Source of the DNA: Heliocidaris tuberculata
Taxonomy: Eukaryota; Echinodermata; Echinoidea; Camarodonta; Echinometridae
Assembly: GCA_025618425.1 (NCBI GenBank)
Contig: CM046844.1
Location: 6,543,347-6,607,346 of the forward strand
Length of the DNA stretch: 64,000 nt
Direction: 5' to 3'
Shown piece by piece: positions 21,856 through 33,376 of the stretch. Under the pieces are notes generated by a model. That model was not told where the DNA came from. It did no database searches and saw nothing but the letters and a program-made list of their open reading frames with translations. The position numbers were made by a program, and so were the translations under genes. Within the stretch, counting starts at the first letter, position 1; each line of letters opens with the position of its first letter.

Positions 21856-23862
21856 TTAATCATTAGCGACCTGTGGAGGGATTTCAGCATATGCTGCACT
21901 CTCTCTATCGATCTCGGTTTTGTCTTTTGTGATGTCCGTGTTTTCTGAGGCAACCTTTGCAACATCGCCATCATCTCCAGCAAGATTCCCTTCTCCTCCG
22001 ACATCACCATTACTGTTCGATATGTCGACGTCGTTGGCATTGTCCGTTTCGTTACTATGAGGACGTTTCCCATCTTGGGAAATTTCTGTCGCTTGCCCTT
22101 CATCATACATCGATGCCTTTGCTTTATCATCTACACCTTTTATCGGACCGTAGGTCATGTTGTCGAAGCTACTGTCGCCTGGATTGTTTGGCTTGTAGAC
22201 CCTGGTGTACGGATCTTGCATGTCCGCACCAGTGTCAGCATCTTCGTCGTCGTCGTTACGGTTCTCGTTGTCATTCAGCGAGACGACGAGCTTCTCCGAA
22301 TCGGTGTTCGCTGCTGCGAACGTACCGGGCCCCATGATGCCTAACCGCCCTTCAATAACACCCATCGCATACGGGCTTTCGTCTTCATCGTTGGCTGCAA
22401 CCAGTTTAGCAGGCACGAAACCGTTTTCAACCGTACCCTCGTCATTGTCGTCAGCTTCGAGGTCGACGCGGATTTGACTTGCTATTTTCGATTTCGGCCG
22501 GTATTCCATGATAATGGTGTCAACGTCGGTGTCTGCGGGTGCGTTATGACCGACTTTCTCCTCCTCATCATCGTCACCATCATCATAAGGCGTGCTGAAT
22601 AATGGTAGCTTGTGACGTAAAGACAAGATGGCGCTGCGAGGTTTCTTTGAGCCTTCTTTGTTGGTTTTCTTTTTAGGTCTATGAACCACGCTATCACCAT
22701 CGCTCTTTCTTTTTGATCTACACACGACAATGATAAGGATTATAATTAAGAAGAGAAGAAAAGCCCCTCCTGCAGTGCCACCAGCGATTGCAGCCACGTT
22801 CAGTGATGATCCACCGGTTGGTAGAACAGGGGTCGTTCCATCAGGTGCGTTGTCGGTAGCTGTATTAGCGTCTGTCGAGTCCGTTGATGACTGAGAAGAG
22901 ATATCTCTATTAGTCTTTATTGGCGTGGAGATCGTAACCATCGTCGGGTCTACGACAACGATCGACGTCATCCGCGTATCAAGGGGGTTATCAGAGTCGG
23001 CCATTGCAAACAGCTCACACAAGAACTCGCGACCACTTACATCAACCGATATATTTTCAAACACCAATAAAGACGAATTCTTAATTACTAATGACGAATC
23101 CGTGGTATTTTCATTCATCCATCTTGTCTCAGTTCCCATTAAATTTGTCACACATTCAATTGTGACATTGTCACCAACATAAATCGTTTCGTTGGTACGT
23201 TCTATGTAAAAATTCTTTTCGGTGATGGCGTAGATTGGTCCTACGGTACAGTTCCTGGTTTCCGAAGCACACGCAGTTGCCTCACATGTGAAGACACGAC
23301 CGACTAACTGGCTATCATCGCCTTGGATTACATAAGTGAGCATGGGGCTCACTCCTTGTTCGACGTTACCGGTCGACATCAAAGTTCCATTATCCTGGTA
23401 CGACCACTCGAGCGACAGAGGACTGGACCCTGTCACTGAACATCCAAGAGTGATGTTATCTACTTCGCGCACGTAGATGACTCCCATAAAGCTCGAATTG
23501 TTCCCAGGTCCATCCATAGAGTTGGGGGAGCAGATGGGATCATTTGCAAGAGGGGTTGTCATGACAACCACGTTGTACGCGCTTTCTATCATGTTGTCTA
23601 CTGAGCAGTTATAGAGTCCACTATCAGCTGAACTAACATTAGTCAAAATATAATCACAAGTCGTGTTGCATGTCATAAGTTCCGTGACATTGTCCCCTGT
23701 GTAGGTCCAAGATATGTCGCTAGCATTCCCCGTATAGTTACATGAGAGAGTAAGAACTTCTCCTTCGCAAGAATACAAATCCTGTGTCTCCGCATTCGCA
23801 TCACCAATGAGTGCGGACGATGTCACCAGCGTCAGGTGCAAAAGAAGCGAACCCCACGCCAT
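21856..23862 (-). CDS. Intronless single-pass receptor with three Ig-like domains and a tyrosine-bearing acidic tail
   Basis: 668 codons from ATG 23862-23860 to TAA. The frame extends upstream without another ATG, and this ATG starts a signal peptide (MAWGSLLLHLTLVTSSALIG). Ig-like domains by cysteine/tryptophan pattern: C41-W52-C86 (with DSGLYNC), C141-W153-C193 and C237-W248-C282, with extra cysteines at 65/69, 111 and 198/205. About 16 N-glycosylation sequons. A Ser/Thr/Asp stalk (about 310-350) precedes a helix at 355-381 and a CRSKRK stop-transfer. The tail has acidic runs and tyrosines in YAMG (498), YTRV (552), YGPI (571) and YAEI (658); three are YxxI/V and so SH2-type or ITIM-like, but the -2 residues are not ideal. 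An adhesion or immune-type receptor is inferred; no specific family is recognised. Confidence 0.88.
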   Translation of the reverse strand: MAWGSLLLHLTLVTSSALIGDANAETQDLYSCEGEVLTLSCNYTGNASDISWTYTGDNVTELMTCNTTCDYILTNVSSADSGLYNCSVDNMIESAYNVVVMTTPLANDPICSPNSMDGPGNNSSFMGVIYVREVDNITLGCSVTGSSPLSLEWSYQDNGTLMSTGNVEQGVSPMLTYVIQGDDSQLVGRVFTCEATACASETRNCTVGPIYAITEKNFYIERTNETIYVGDNVTIECVTNLMGTETRWMNENTTDSSLVIKNSSLLVFENISVDVSGREFLCELFAMADSDNPLDTRMTSIVVVDPTMVTISTPIKTNRDISSQSSTDSTDANTATDNAPDGTTPVLPTGGSSLNVAAIAGGTAGGAFLLFLIIILIIVVCRSKRKSDGDSVVHRPKKKTNKEGSKKPRSAILSLRHKLPLFSTPYDDGDDDEEEKVGHNAPADTDVDTIIMEYRPKSKIASQIRVDLEADDNDEGTVENGFVPAKLVAANDEDESPYAMGVIEGRLGIMGPGTFAAANTDSEKLVVSLNDNENRNDDDEDADTGADMQDPYTRVYKPNNPGDSSFDNMTYGPIKGVDDKAKASMYDEGQATEISQDGKRPHSNETDNANDVDISNSNGDVGGEGNLAGDDGDVAKVASENTDITKDKTEIDRESAAYAEIPPQVAND

Positions 23863-23887
23863 GATGATGATGATGATGAGAGCAGGG
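23860..23887. repeat. (ATG)n at the receptor start
   Basis: A short ATG/CAT run sits immediately 5' of the start codon on the coding strand, where it reads ...ATCATCATCATCATC then ATGGCG. Confidence 0.7.
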
Positions 23888-23964
23888 AGTCTTTGGTCGA
23901 AAAAGAAAATCAAAATAGAGTCTTGATGACAAATGCGAATCACTTTCTATAAGTGTAAAGGAGC

Positions 23965-23972
23965 ATTTATAT
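23965..23972 (-). promoter_or_regulatory. Possible TATA box of the Ig receptor gene
   Basis: ATATAAAT on the minus strand, about 105 bp upstream of the start codon. Position and sequence suit a TATA element, but such motifs are frequent by chance in AT-rich DNA. Confidence 0.3.
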
Positions 23973-23979
23973 CACGCTG

Positions 23980-26310
23980 AACAAAATAAAATAGGATTTC
24001 GGTTTAAGTCGAATGTTTTAGGTCAGGTGTGATTAAACAGAAACAAAAGGGTGGTTTACGATGAATCCCAATCGGTAAGGTAACATAACACTATGGACTT
24101 CCAATACCAGACTGCGGTCAAACAGGGAATGCAAATCTCGAGGAAATTGTACTAACAATAGTTTGCGGATTATCTCGTGGTTTGACGGAAATAAGACTGA
24201 TAAAACACACACAGTAGCTACTACAGTTGCTTCCCCTTTGGGTCAGTCAATTTGAAAGAGTGCTGCATGAAGCATGTGCAATGTGAGATTATAGAGAAAC
24301 TGTATCTATGTCATATCTACAGAAAATACTAATTCATATTGTAGCTATAAGGCAATTAGTCCGGCACCTCCGATACATGAAATAATATTTCCAAATATGG
24401 TCAATTATCCCTCATGAGATTCTGAAAATGATCCAACTGAAGTTAATAACAACCCGTAATGGTTTATATTGTTGATAATCCGACTTCAATTCCAGTTCAC
24501 GTGATAATGCAAAAAACACAACACATACAAAGATGAAAGTTGGCAATGTTCCTTAGAATAAACAGTACTTCTGTGGTCAGATGATTAAAGTAAGATCACA
24601 TGGATTTGCCCAGTTTACATTTGATTTCAAATTCCATCCAGCACTGTTATTCGCTATTATTCAGGGTCTGCATGAAAAGGGACTGCGTCAGGGGCTGGAT
24701 CGGCAGGTCAATAACAATATAATCAACTGCAACAGCACAAGTGCACGATATTAGCAGACAATAATGTTGTCATGATTTGAGTTGCAGCTCCGCACGTAAA
24801 TATTCATTGCAAACGCGAATCAAGTTCAACTTAAACCGTTTCACATTAGCTATAACTGACTGTTTATCTAAGGTGTCATCTATAAATCAAGTGATATGAA
24901 TGGCCGAGATGTTTCATGAACAATGATGAAGAAAATTGACAAAATAGTTCGGTTTTGTAGCTCCAATAGTTTCAGTCCTCGAATTGCAATAAAACGAAAC
25001 TTGTTCTTTGGAATAGCAGAAGAAAAGATAGCCACTCCCACTTTGAAACACGTATAGCCGCATCCGAAATGTGCGCGAACTTGATGGTGTGTTACTTGAC
25101 TAATAAGTTTTGCTCGATGTTGGTGTAAAAGGGGAAATGCACACCTCAAAAACTTCGCCGATACCAAACGCAAACAACTGTTGAATTTTCACTACCAGTT
25201 TTCCCTCTTTGGAAATTCTCAATCTAAAATTACCCGTTGTCAGTTCCAGATACATGTACTTATAAATGTCGTGCACACAACACACACCTTACCTATAAAT
25301 AGCGCACGTTATATTCGGAGTACACAAAATGAGGAAGTTGCAGGAAAATATTTGTAACAATACAAATACGGGTGCTATTGTGTATGTTCGGTTGTCTGCA
25401 CCCATGTGCCTCTATCCCACTGTCTCCTTTCATAGAAGGTGAAATAATCTCAACCTTGTACCAATACAAAATTATATGAGGAGATGAACACCCCCCCCCC
25501 CAAAAAATAAAAAAATCGAACCTTGATTTCAAATTTTAAATTCATATTTGAAATTTGAACCTTGATTTTCAATTTCTTTTTTATGAGATTTACAACCAGC
25601 AAATTGTATTCTTTATTCAACATGTTCAAAGGTGGTTTGAAGTGTAGTAACCTAAAACGGGGTGAACATAGGAACAACCTGGGTGGATAAGAACAGAATT
25701 TAGAAGGGTGATTTGACATCTTTTTTTTTTGTTTGTTTTGTTTTGTTTTGGTTTGGTTTTTTTTTCCAGAGGTGATGTCGATCCTTTTTATTTCTTTTAT
25801 GCATTATGGACTTGACTAGCCTTTACCATTGGTTGCAGTACTGTACAAAATTCAAGATTTTTTTTTTTTTTTTTTTTTTGGGGGGGGGGGGGGGACGCGT
25901 CCCCCGTCGACATCCCCCATGATCGCCGCCCTCTTTCTACCATGGGAACTAATGACATTTTGCATGTGGGGGGGGGGGGGATCTATCCTTTTACAATGCT
26001 CGATTCTCCCATATGCCTATACCTGCAGATTGAGATTACATGTGTGCAAATGCTATTATTACTTCTGCATTCATATCTGCGTCGAGGGTTTTTCTTTGCT
26101 TCTTCTTTTATTTTATTTATTTTTTGTTTGTTTAGTGTCAGCTTTTGTCTCCATTTGAAAAGTTTGTGAAATAGTTCAGTGCTCGCATGGTTGGTTTGCG
26201 CTGTATGCAACAACCTATCAATGTGACAGTTAGGTCCTCCAATACATTGATCTAAGGAAACAGTGGATTATGAGCATTATATCAATTGAAACCAAACCAA
26301 GTCGGACTAT
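23980..26310. other. Noncoding stretch upstream of the receptor gene
   Basis: Nothing coding recognised. Holds a small direct/inverted motif cluster at 25515-25570 (GAACCTTGATTT repeated), T-rich runs at 25721-25764, and T and G runs at 25858-25895 and 25970-25980. Confidence 0.45.
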
Positions 26311-26313
26311 ATA

Positions 26314-27838
26314 CAGGGTGGCCCAGAAAGAATGCAACACCTGTGATCTGCAATTTCAACTATATCATTGACACAATATCATTACTTTTTGTTTTATTTT
26401 CTAGAAATATTTCTTTTACAAGTAAAGTGACACCAAGGTCAGCAATTTCGGGTAAGATGTTTCAATTCTACGGCTATGTTTGTGAGGCAATGTCATTTTC
26501 AAAATTTGCTACTTTTGCAACAGTCATGCTTTGAAGCAGGGAGAAATACAGTCAGCTTTGTTCACAAACGCATGACTGCTCTCGCTTTGGAAATTAAAGT
26601 AGAATTTCATTGATTTTGAATATTGATTTAATTTTTATTATTGCATAGGTGAAGCTTAGATTGAACAAGGTTATCAAAATTCAACGCTTGGAAACATTTA
26701 AAGTAATGATTATTATCAATTATAAAATGATATAACACAGCCCCGCTATAGCACCTATAGAGCTCTTTGAACGCTGCTGAGATATGTGACGTCATACCGG
26801 GGAGCAATCCTTCCTAAGCAGACGATGCCCCATAACATCTTATACATTTTCAGTGCCTGTTTTGTCATCTCATCTTCACTTATTTCTCTTACTTCACTAG
26901 CGTCAGTATAAATGCTTATTTGTTGCCTCACTCTAAATTTCCTGCATGGTATTATTTTGATGAAAAATGCAGCGTTAAAAAAATAAAGGAATCAATCGCT
27001 TGTAAACAAAAAAAGATGCCATTGTATTTTCAGCTGCATGCACCGCGGCATGTCGGTGTTTCAAGAGGGAACGAATACCATCCATGCTATAATTCAGCGG
27101 GCTTTACAATTCGAAAGTGTGATTTCTTTGATTGATCATTGACCCTTATCATGACTTTTTACAAACAAAAGATTTTAGTTACTAGAAACGGTTTCACTTC
27201 CCTTTTAGAATGATGTGAAATACGGTCATGGTGAAACAAACCAAACTCTTTATAATTTAAAAATAATTGCATTGCAGTTACGTTCACTTTATATAGGACG
27301 TCGTCTGCTTAGGCAGGATTGGCACCTGATGTGACGTCACGAAAACATCGGTATATTTCTGGCGAATCGCTCGGATATCCCAGATGCTGAGAAGTGTTTT
27401 TATTTGTGTTATTTTTTAATCATCAAACACGCAGTTAACGTAAAACTTATACGATTACCATCTGCAATCTTTCTAGTTTCTAGAGATACGTTATTGAGCA
27501 TATTTGTGATTTGCTTTGAATATCTACTTTAAGAAAAAAATGAATGGAACGGAGATTGTATGGATGTTCAAATTTCTCGCTACTTAAAGCATGACAACGG
27601 TTGCAAAAGTAGCAAATTTTGAAAATGACATGCCTCACAAAAATAGCCGTAGAATCAAAACGCCTTACCTCACATTACAGATCTCCGTGTTATTTTACTC
27701 GGAAGAGAATTTTCTACACAATTAGATTAAAAAAAAACACAAACAAACAAACAAACAAAAAAACAACTAATGATATTGTGTCAATTATGTCGTTGAAATA
27801 GCAGATCACAGGTGTTGCATTCTTTCTGGACCACCCTA
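26314..27838. mobile_element. Tc1/mariner-style inverted-repeat element, interrupted by a family b insertion
   Basis: Outer ends CAGGGTGGCCCAGAAAGAAT and the complement of CTAGGGTGGTCCAGAAAGAA. The arms continue inward for more than 200 bp, including CACCTGTGATCTGC and CTACGGCTATTTTTGTGAGGC-like blocks. Without the insertion at 26598-27528 the element would be about 590 bp. The end sequence resembles mariner-type MITEs; the class is inferred. No clean duplication was seen. Confidence 0.7.
26598..27528 (+). mobile_element. TTAA-flanked element, family b, copy 1
   Basis: 931 bp starting AGTAGAATTTCATTG and ending GAATATCTACT, flanked by TTAA at 26594-26597 and 27529-27532. Near-identical to copies at 52669-53596 and 61944-63314. 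Internal inverted blocks include CCTAAGCAGACGATG versus CGTCGTCTGCTTAGG and paired GTGACGTCA motifs. No transposase. Confidence 0.88.
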
Positions 27839-28740
27839 GTGGGGTGAGGTCTACAGGCATATGAGTACAGTTCTTATTAACTACTTTTACACTGCAGAAA
27901 ATGGTTTCTGCAATACAATAACAGTACCATCGTTTCTTAAATTTTCATTTAATTTAATTCTACTTAAACAAGGATATTTGAAGGGTTTGATAAAGGTTTA
28001 TAGCTCTGTATGATATATTAAATATTTACAACACTTCTTCAAAATGTAGGGAGATTAGGGGCGATGTTTCACGACACGTATTTGACTAGGTTTCTTTTGG
28101 AGTGTATGTTAAAAAAAAGAGAGAGATATTCGGATTAAGCCTGCTGCTTGCTTCCGCGTACATTTGTGACAAAATGGTCAAAGTAGCCAGGCAATGAATG
28201 AACCAGGAAACAACCTTGTTTGGATTTGTCTGTACGTGATGGAGTAGTATGCTCAGTTATTAGTGATTAAACTGTGTCATGCGCAGAATACCACTGATTC
28301 ACTCTCCATTTTTGTAATTTACCACTTTACCTAATTATGAATATGAATATAAGAAGAATGCAAAGTACATTGTATATGCAGGTATAGTAGAAGGAAAATA
28401 GAAAAGGTAAAGGAAAAGATTTATACTTTGGGGGACCTCATGTTTCTTTGATAAGCCGTTTCTCCGTTTTTCTTTTTAAAAATATTTTGAATGTGGTATA
28501 CGCATTTGAAACAGAACCTTGAGAAATATCATCACAAAATCCTCGTTTTATTTCTGCTGAATGTTTCACCGACTCATAATCCTAATCTTAATGTTCTTTC
28601 TCAGTGAAATAACAGCATAGATATCATGATATCAGATAGAGCGCTTGAAAGATCTCTATATGAATAAGTTATTGCTCCTTTTGCATTCAAATACAGCAAG
28701 TTGTGCCAGTACATACAACGTCTCGGTGATAACGATGTCC
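27839..28740. other. Noncoding stretch
   Basis: Nothing recognised beyond short A/G runs. Confidence 0.45.
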
Positions 28741-28744
28741 TCAA

Positions 28745-29195
28745 GCTCTTCTTCTTCTTCTTCTTCTTCTTCTTCTTCTTCTTCTTCCCTTTCTCTAGTT
28801 CTTTCTCTTCTTTACCTTTTCCTCTTTTCTTCATCTTCTCTTCCTTCTTCAAGGATCTCTCCTCCTCCTCCTCCTTCTTCTTCTTCCTCTTGTGGCTCTT
28901 CTTCTTCTACTCCTTCATCTTCTTCTCCTTCGTCTTTTGTTTCTCTTTTTCCTTCTTTCTCTTCTTCTTTTTCTTTTTTTTTCCCTTCTTTTTTTTTGTT
29001 TTGTTTTTTCTTCTTCTTCATCTTCTTCTGCTTCTTCTTCTTGTTCTTCTTCTTGTTCTTCTTGTTCTTCTTCTTCTTTTTCTTCTTTTTCTGGTTTGCC
29101 TTCCGGTTCTTTTTCTTCTCCTCCTCCTTCTTCTGTTTCTCTTTCTCCTTCTTTCTCTTCTTCTTGTTCTTCTTCTTGATGTTCTTGTTCTTCTT
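28745..29195. repeat. Long (TTC)n-rich pyrimidine tract
   Basis: About 450 bases of TTC/TCC/TTT repeats. It creates long false Phe/Ser/Leu or Arg/Lys/Glu frames in all readings. Confidence 0.95.
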
Positions 29196-29582
29196 TTCAA
29201 TATGAATTATATCTCACTGTCTAGCAAATAAATAAGCCTCTCAATAAGAATTTAGAGTGATAATGAGGTAAAATGTGATTATTTTTCATTTCACACATTT
29301 CTTTGAAAATCCTTGCGATGAAATAATCATTCGCCTTACACGTATAACTTTTGGTTATTTCAAATCTCTGTAGGTACCGTTACCTGATTAAAACAGATAT
29401 ATTTTTGTCTTGTGGTTTCACACAGTGCATAGAAATGCTTTACTTCTGCGATTTTCTTTTCTTCTTCATAACACTGATATTTGTATCTACAAGAAACAAA
29501 AGAGGATAAAATAAAATTGTGCGTCATGATTTGCTGTTTGATCCATATGCACTTACACTGATTAATTATGTAACTATCTTAA

Positions 29583-30268
29583 GTCTTGGTCTCACTGGCC
29601 TTACGACCGGCTGCCGACTTGTGACAACCAAAACAAGCTGCGACCATCGACAACCAATCTGCAAACATCGGTCCGCGATCAGTTGCCGATCGGTTGCAGG
29701 ATAGTCGCCGTTCGGTTGTAGGCCAAACAGCTCAATATGGCTCTCCCATTTCTACCATCGGCTAGAAAGTGTGAAGTTCATATATTAAGTTATCTCTTTT
29801 ATAAGCAAAATTATTTTCAATAGACAATACAAGGAAAATTACCCTTGAGTCTTTGGGATAGTTTTGACTACTGTTGGTTGTCGGTGCTCGGTAATGGTTC
29901 GGTGATCAATCGGCTATCGGTCATTAATTATTCGACGATCATTCGCCGACCTTATTTTCAACACAAATTCGCTCGGCGATGGTCAACGAGCAATAAAGAT
30001 CAGTCGGAGATCAGTCGGAAACCTGTCGCTCACCTTTAGAAAACCAAAAAAAACTTCCCCACAACCAGTTGGTCATGTTGGTCGGCAAAAGGTTTTCGAT
30101 GCAGCAGCGTAAACCTCAAGCCGCCCAAAATTCTCCTACAACCAGTTGCCGCCCGCTGACTACCAAATAAAGATTGGCGAAAACTTCCTTGAGATCTCAG
30201 ACAACCAACTACCGACCAGTGGTTGTCAAAAGTCGGCAACCGGTCGTAAGGTCAGTGAGACCATGGCT
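29583..30268. mobile_element. TTAA-flanked foldback element, family c
   Basis: Left GGTCTCACTGGCCTTACGAC at about 29588 faces GTCGTAAGGTCAGTGAGACC at about 30243-30262. TTAA borders are at 29579-29582 and 30269-30272. The interior has many CGACCA/TGGTCG-like motifs (sub-repeats of GATCAGTTGCCGATCGG type). Confidence 0.75.
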
Positions 30269-30627
30269 TTAAAGAATCTTTAATAATTATTTTCATGGTT
30301 AGTTTAGTGTAAATTATCTCTTCCATAGTTTCTATGCGTGTGAACAACTGGTTGATAAGGTGTAAATGCGGTGTTTTGCGAGTATTGATTAAAAATTAAT
30401 AATCTTTACAATAACGATATTTGATTAATTTATAGTGATTTTTAATTTCTGTGATTGTAATTCAATTTTTCTATGTATTTGTAAATATACCCCTCTCCCT
30501 CTTACTATATACCCTTTATTTACATCTCTCCCTTTCTCTCCTTGGCTCTATCTCTCTTTAAGTTCTACCCTCTTTTCTTTCTAAGCCCACCCCCCCCCCT
30601 CTCTCTTACTACCATCATTTCTCTTAA

Positions 30628-31033
30628 CCCTTTCAGGACAGAAATTATTTAAAGGCTAAATTGATCACACTTCGTTCTTCAAATTGGCAACAAAATATTT
30701 TTCTTTTAGTGTTACATGGTTCTAACAAAATGCAATGTCTTTGAAAACAAAATACATCATTAGAAACTTAGTCGAAAAGTTGAAAAAATTGCCAATTTTA
30801 AGAAAAAATAGTGATTTTGAACCTCTCAATGTGTTGCCAATTTAAGGATTATGAAGCTTATTCTCCTTTTTGAAATTCCTGGCATCAAACGCAATATGGT
30901 CATGCAACAAAAATGGACACAATGTGTGTAGAAATTTTTGCTTTTTCTACTCCTGCATCTGGTCATTTTTTAGAGCTCTGAATCAAAAGTTATTGAGCCA
31001 AACCACAAAATGTGGTCAATTGTCTTGAAAGGG
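30628..31033 (-). mobile_element. TTAA-flanked palindromic element, family h, copy 2
   Basis: 406 bp with CCCTTTCAGGACAG and CTTGAAAGGG ends, and TTAA on both sides (30624-30627 and 31034-31037). It is the reverse complement of 2276-2685 and the best-preserved copy of the family. Confidence 0.8.
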
Positions 31034-31252
31034 TTAAGGCTTTTCCTCTCTTTCTTTCTTTCTTTGCCCTCTGTCCATCTCTCCCTTTCTCTTTCTCTAT
31101 AATCTCTGAGAGAGAGCCCCTGCAAGAAAATTAAGAAACTGGAAGTGAATCTTCAAATCCTAGCATTTAAAAGTGGAAAGTTAACATCACACCTTGTAAA
31201 AAGAGGATAATCCAGGTTTCGCGAAACTGAATTACCAATACTGTATAGTCCA

Positions 31253-31487
31253 TGTTCACACGTGGAGTAATGGTGAGATTCGGAAATCGATATTTCAATC
31301 CTGATCCGAATCTCTCTTATTTTGTCTTGTGTGAACCTATAAATCTCACTAAATGATTTGGGATTTGTATCGTAAGCTTGTGAGGTGTTGTGATACGTGT
31401 ATTATAATCTTGATTATTTTTGTCTAGCGCTTTGTGCATGTTATGGGCGAAAGAAGTGAGATTTGATGAAATCCACGTGTGAACGCA
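31253..31487. mobile_element. Possible small foldback element
   Basis: GTTCACACGTGGA at 31254 faces TCCACGTGTGAAC at about 31472-31484, with AGATT/AATCT motifs repeating between them. The borders are uncertain. Confidence 0.4.
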
Positions 31488-31499
31488 CCAAATGCGATT

Positions 31500-32400
31500 C
31501 AAATATCACTTTGTCTTGTACTTGCTAAAACTGAAATATTATTAGCCTCTTTACAATTGTTTATATACCTGTCTAAATATTTCATTTGGTGTGTTCAAGG
31601 CAAGCTGATTTAGCCAATTTACTGAAACATTTCCGCAAAAAATTGTTGAATGAAGAGGCTTTGGTTTTCCGTGCAATTTTAACCACTTTAAAGGGGTTGT
31701 TAAGCGATTGTGTCATTGATATAATTTAAAGCTGGCATGTAAAATAACTGCCTCAAGATAGGTTAAAAGTTACTTACATTTGGCTATACAATGGACAATT
31801 TACTTTGACATATTCCGTTCTATATTATATTTACTTTGACATATTCCGTTCTATTTTATAGTTTTCTTATTTTAAAGTTAACATTTCATATTAAGAATTA
31901 GTTAATCTTTGCTTGAAGGTTAAAGGTGCTCTTTATCTATTCTTACGAAAATTATACTTTCCATGCAAAATTAGACCTCTATAAAGACCTGGAAGTGGTT
32001 GTGGTGAATAACTGCGGTGTTTACCGGCTATATCGCCCTTCATACTACAAACAAAAACCATCACGGGTACATCCTGTTGACTTCCTTGACATATGCCTGC
32101 TAATGATATTTCATTATAATCAATACAATGACATCGAATAATACTCTGAAAACCGGCCCTTTCTGGTTAAAACAATTATTTGTTGCCAGGGCAATAATAT
32201 ACCAAGGTTTTGTTTCGGGCTTATTTTTTAAATGACGCATACTCCATAGAACCCTGCCGGTGAGCATAACAGTTGTTGTCATTTTGATGTAAAATTCATG
32301 GGAAGGTAAATCTAGACGTGGAAGAGGATGAAGGAGTTTCAGACAAGCATCAGGTTGGGATGGAGCTTCCGACTTACGCTCTGTTTTGTATAATTATGTT
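31500..32400. other. Noncoding stretch with a short tandem duplication
   Basis: TTTACTTTGACATATTCCGT occurs twice in tandem near 31800 and 31830. Otherwise nothing recognised. Confidence 0.45.
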
Positions 32401-32411
32401 CTTGTCTATGC

Positions 32412-32646
32412 ATAATAATGATATTAATAATAATAATGATGATGATGATGATAATAATAATAATAATAATAATGATGATAATGATAATAATAATAATAAT
32501 TATAATAATAATAATAATAATAATAATAATTATAATAATAATAATAATAATAATGATAATAATGATAATGATAATAATCATAATGATAATAATGATAATA
32601 ATAATAATGATAATAATAATAATGATAATAATAATAAAGATGATGA
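32412..32646. repeat. (AAT)n/(GAT)n microsatellite
   Basis: Imperfect ATA/ATG trinucleotide run immediately 5' of the SINE. The Asn- or Ile-rich open frames here are artefacts. Confidence 0.95.
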
Positions 32647-32653
32647 TGAGGAG

Positions 32654-33016
32654 GGGAGTTGGCTCAGTCGGTAAAGCGTCTGCCTGTCTAACCAAAGATC
32701 GTGGGTTCGAATCCACCCCGGGCGGATGACTGAAGCCTGTGTTGTGTGTTAACGTGCCCCTCCCTTGTTTCATAGACGCAGGCTATGTTACAGTGGAAAA
32801 CACTCCGTCCCTCGGATAGGACGTTAAATGGATGCCCCGTGGACCGAGGACAGTCACCACCTTTGCACGTTAAGAACCCACTGCACTATTCGAATAAGAG
32901 TAGGGGGAAACCCCGGTGTAGTGCACATCCTAATTGTTATATCGGGAGGAGAGACGTAAGGGTTACAGTGATTCAGTTCGCTTTTCCCCTCCCAGGCACA
33001 GGTGACGCCAAATACA
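32654..33016 (+). mobile_element. Full-length tRNA-derived SINE
   Basis: tRNA-like head at about 32654-32725 with an A box (TGGCTCAGTCGG, 32660-32671) and a perfect B box (GGTTCGAATCC, 32704-32714). A body of about 290 bp follows, ending in GCACAGGTGACGCCAAATAC and an ATA microsatellite. Because ATA repeats lie on both sides, a target duplication cannot be delimited. The head lacks a normal acceptor stem, so it is not listed as a tRNA gene. Confidence 0.85.
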
Positions 33017-33021
33017 TAATG

Positions 33022-33055
<34 letters not shown>

Positions 33056-33105
33056 TGATGATGATAATAATAATGATAATGATAATAATAATAATGATGA
33101 TTATG

Positions 33106-33145
<40 letters not shown>

Positions 33146-33260
33146 TAATAATAACAATAATAATAATAATAATAATAATAAATGATATAATACTCATAAT
33201 CATAATAAAATCAATGATACAAATGATAACAATACTACTACTACTTCTACTATACTGCTG

Positions 33261-33296
<36 letters not shown>

Positions 33297-33306
33297 TTAC
33301 TACCAT

Positions 33307-33345
<39 letters not shown>

Positions 33346-33376
33346 AAATACTACTACTACTACTACTACTAATATA
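33016..33376. repeat. (ATA)n then (CTA)n microsatellites
   Basis: ATA-type run to about 33180 and CTA-type run at about 33234-33371. Confidence 0.95.

Noticed and set aside
21843..22730. Several plus- and minus-strand frames of 82-126 codons inside the receptor gene
   Set aside because: Shadows of the 668-codon receptor frame.
28601..29231. Frames of up to 186 codons rich in Ser, Phe, Leu, Arg or Glu
   Set aside because: All arise from one pyrimidine-rich simple repeat read in different frames.
32654..32725. Possible tRNA gene
   Set aside because: Good A and B boxes but no proper acceptor stem, and it continues into a SINE body; a SINE head is the better reading.
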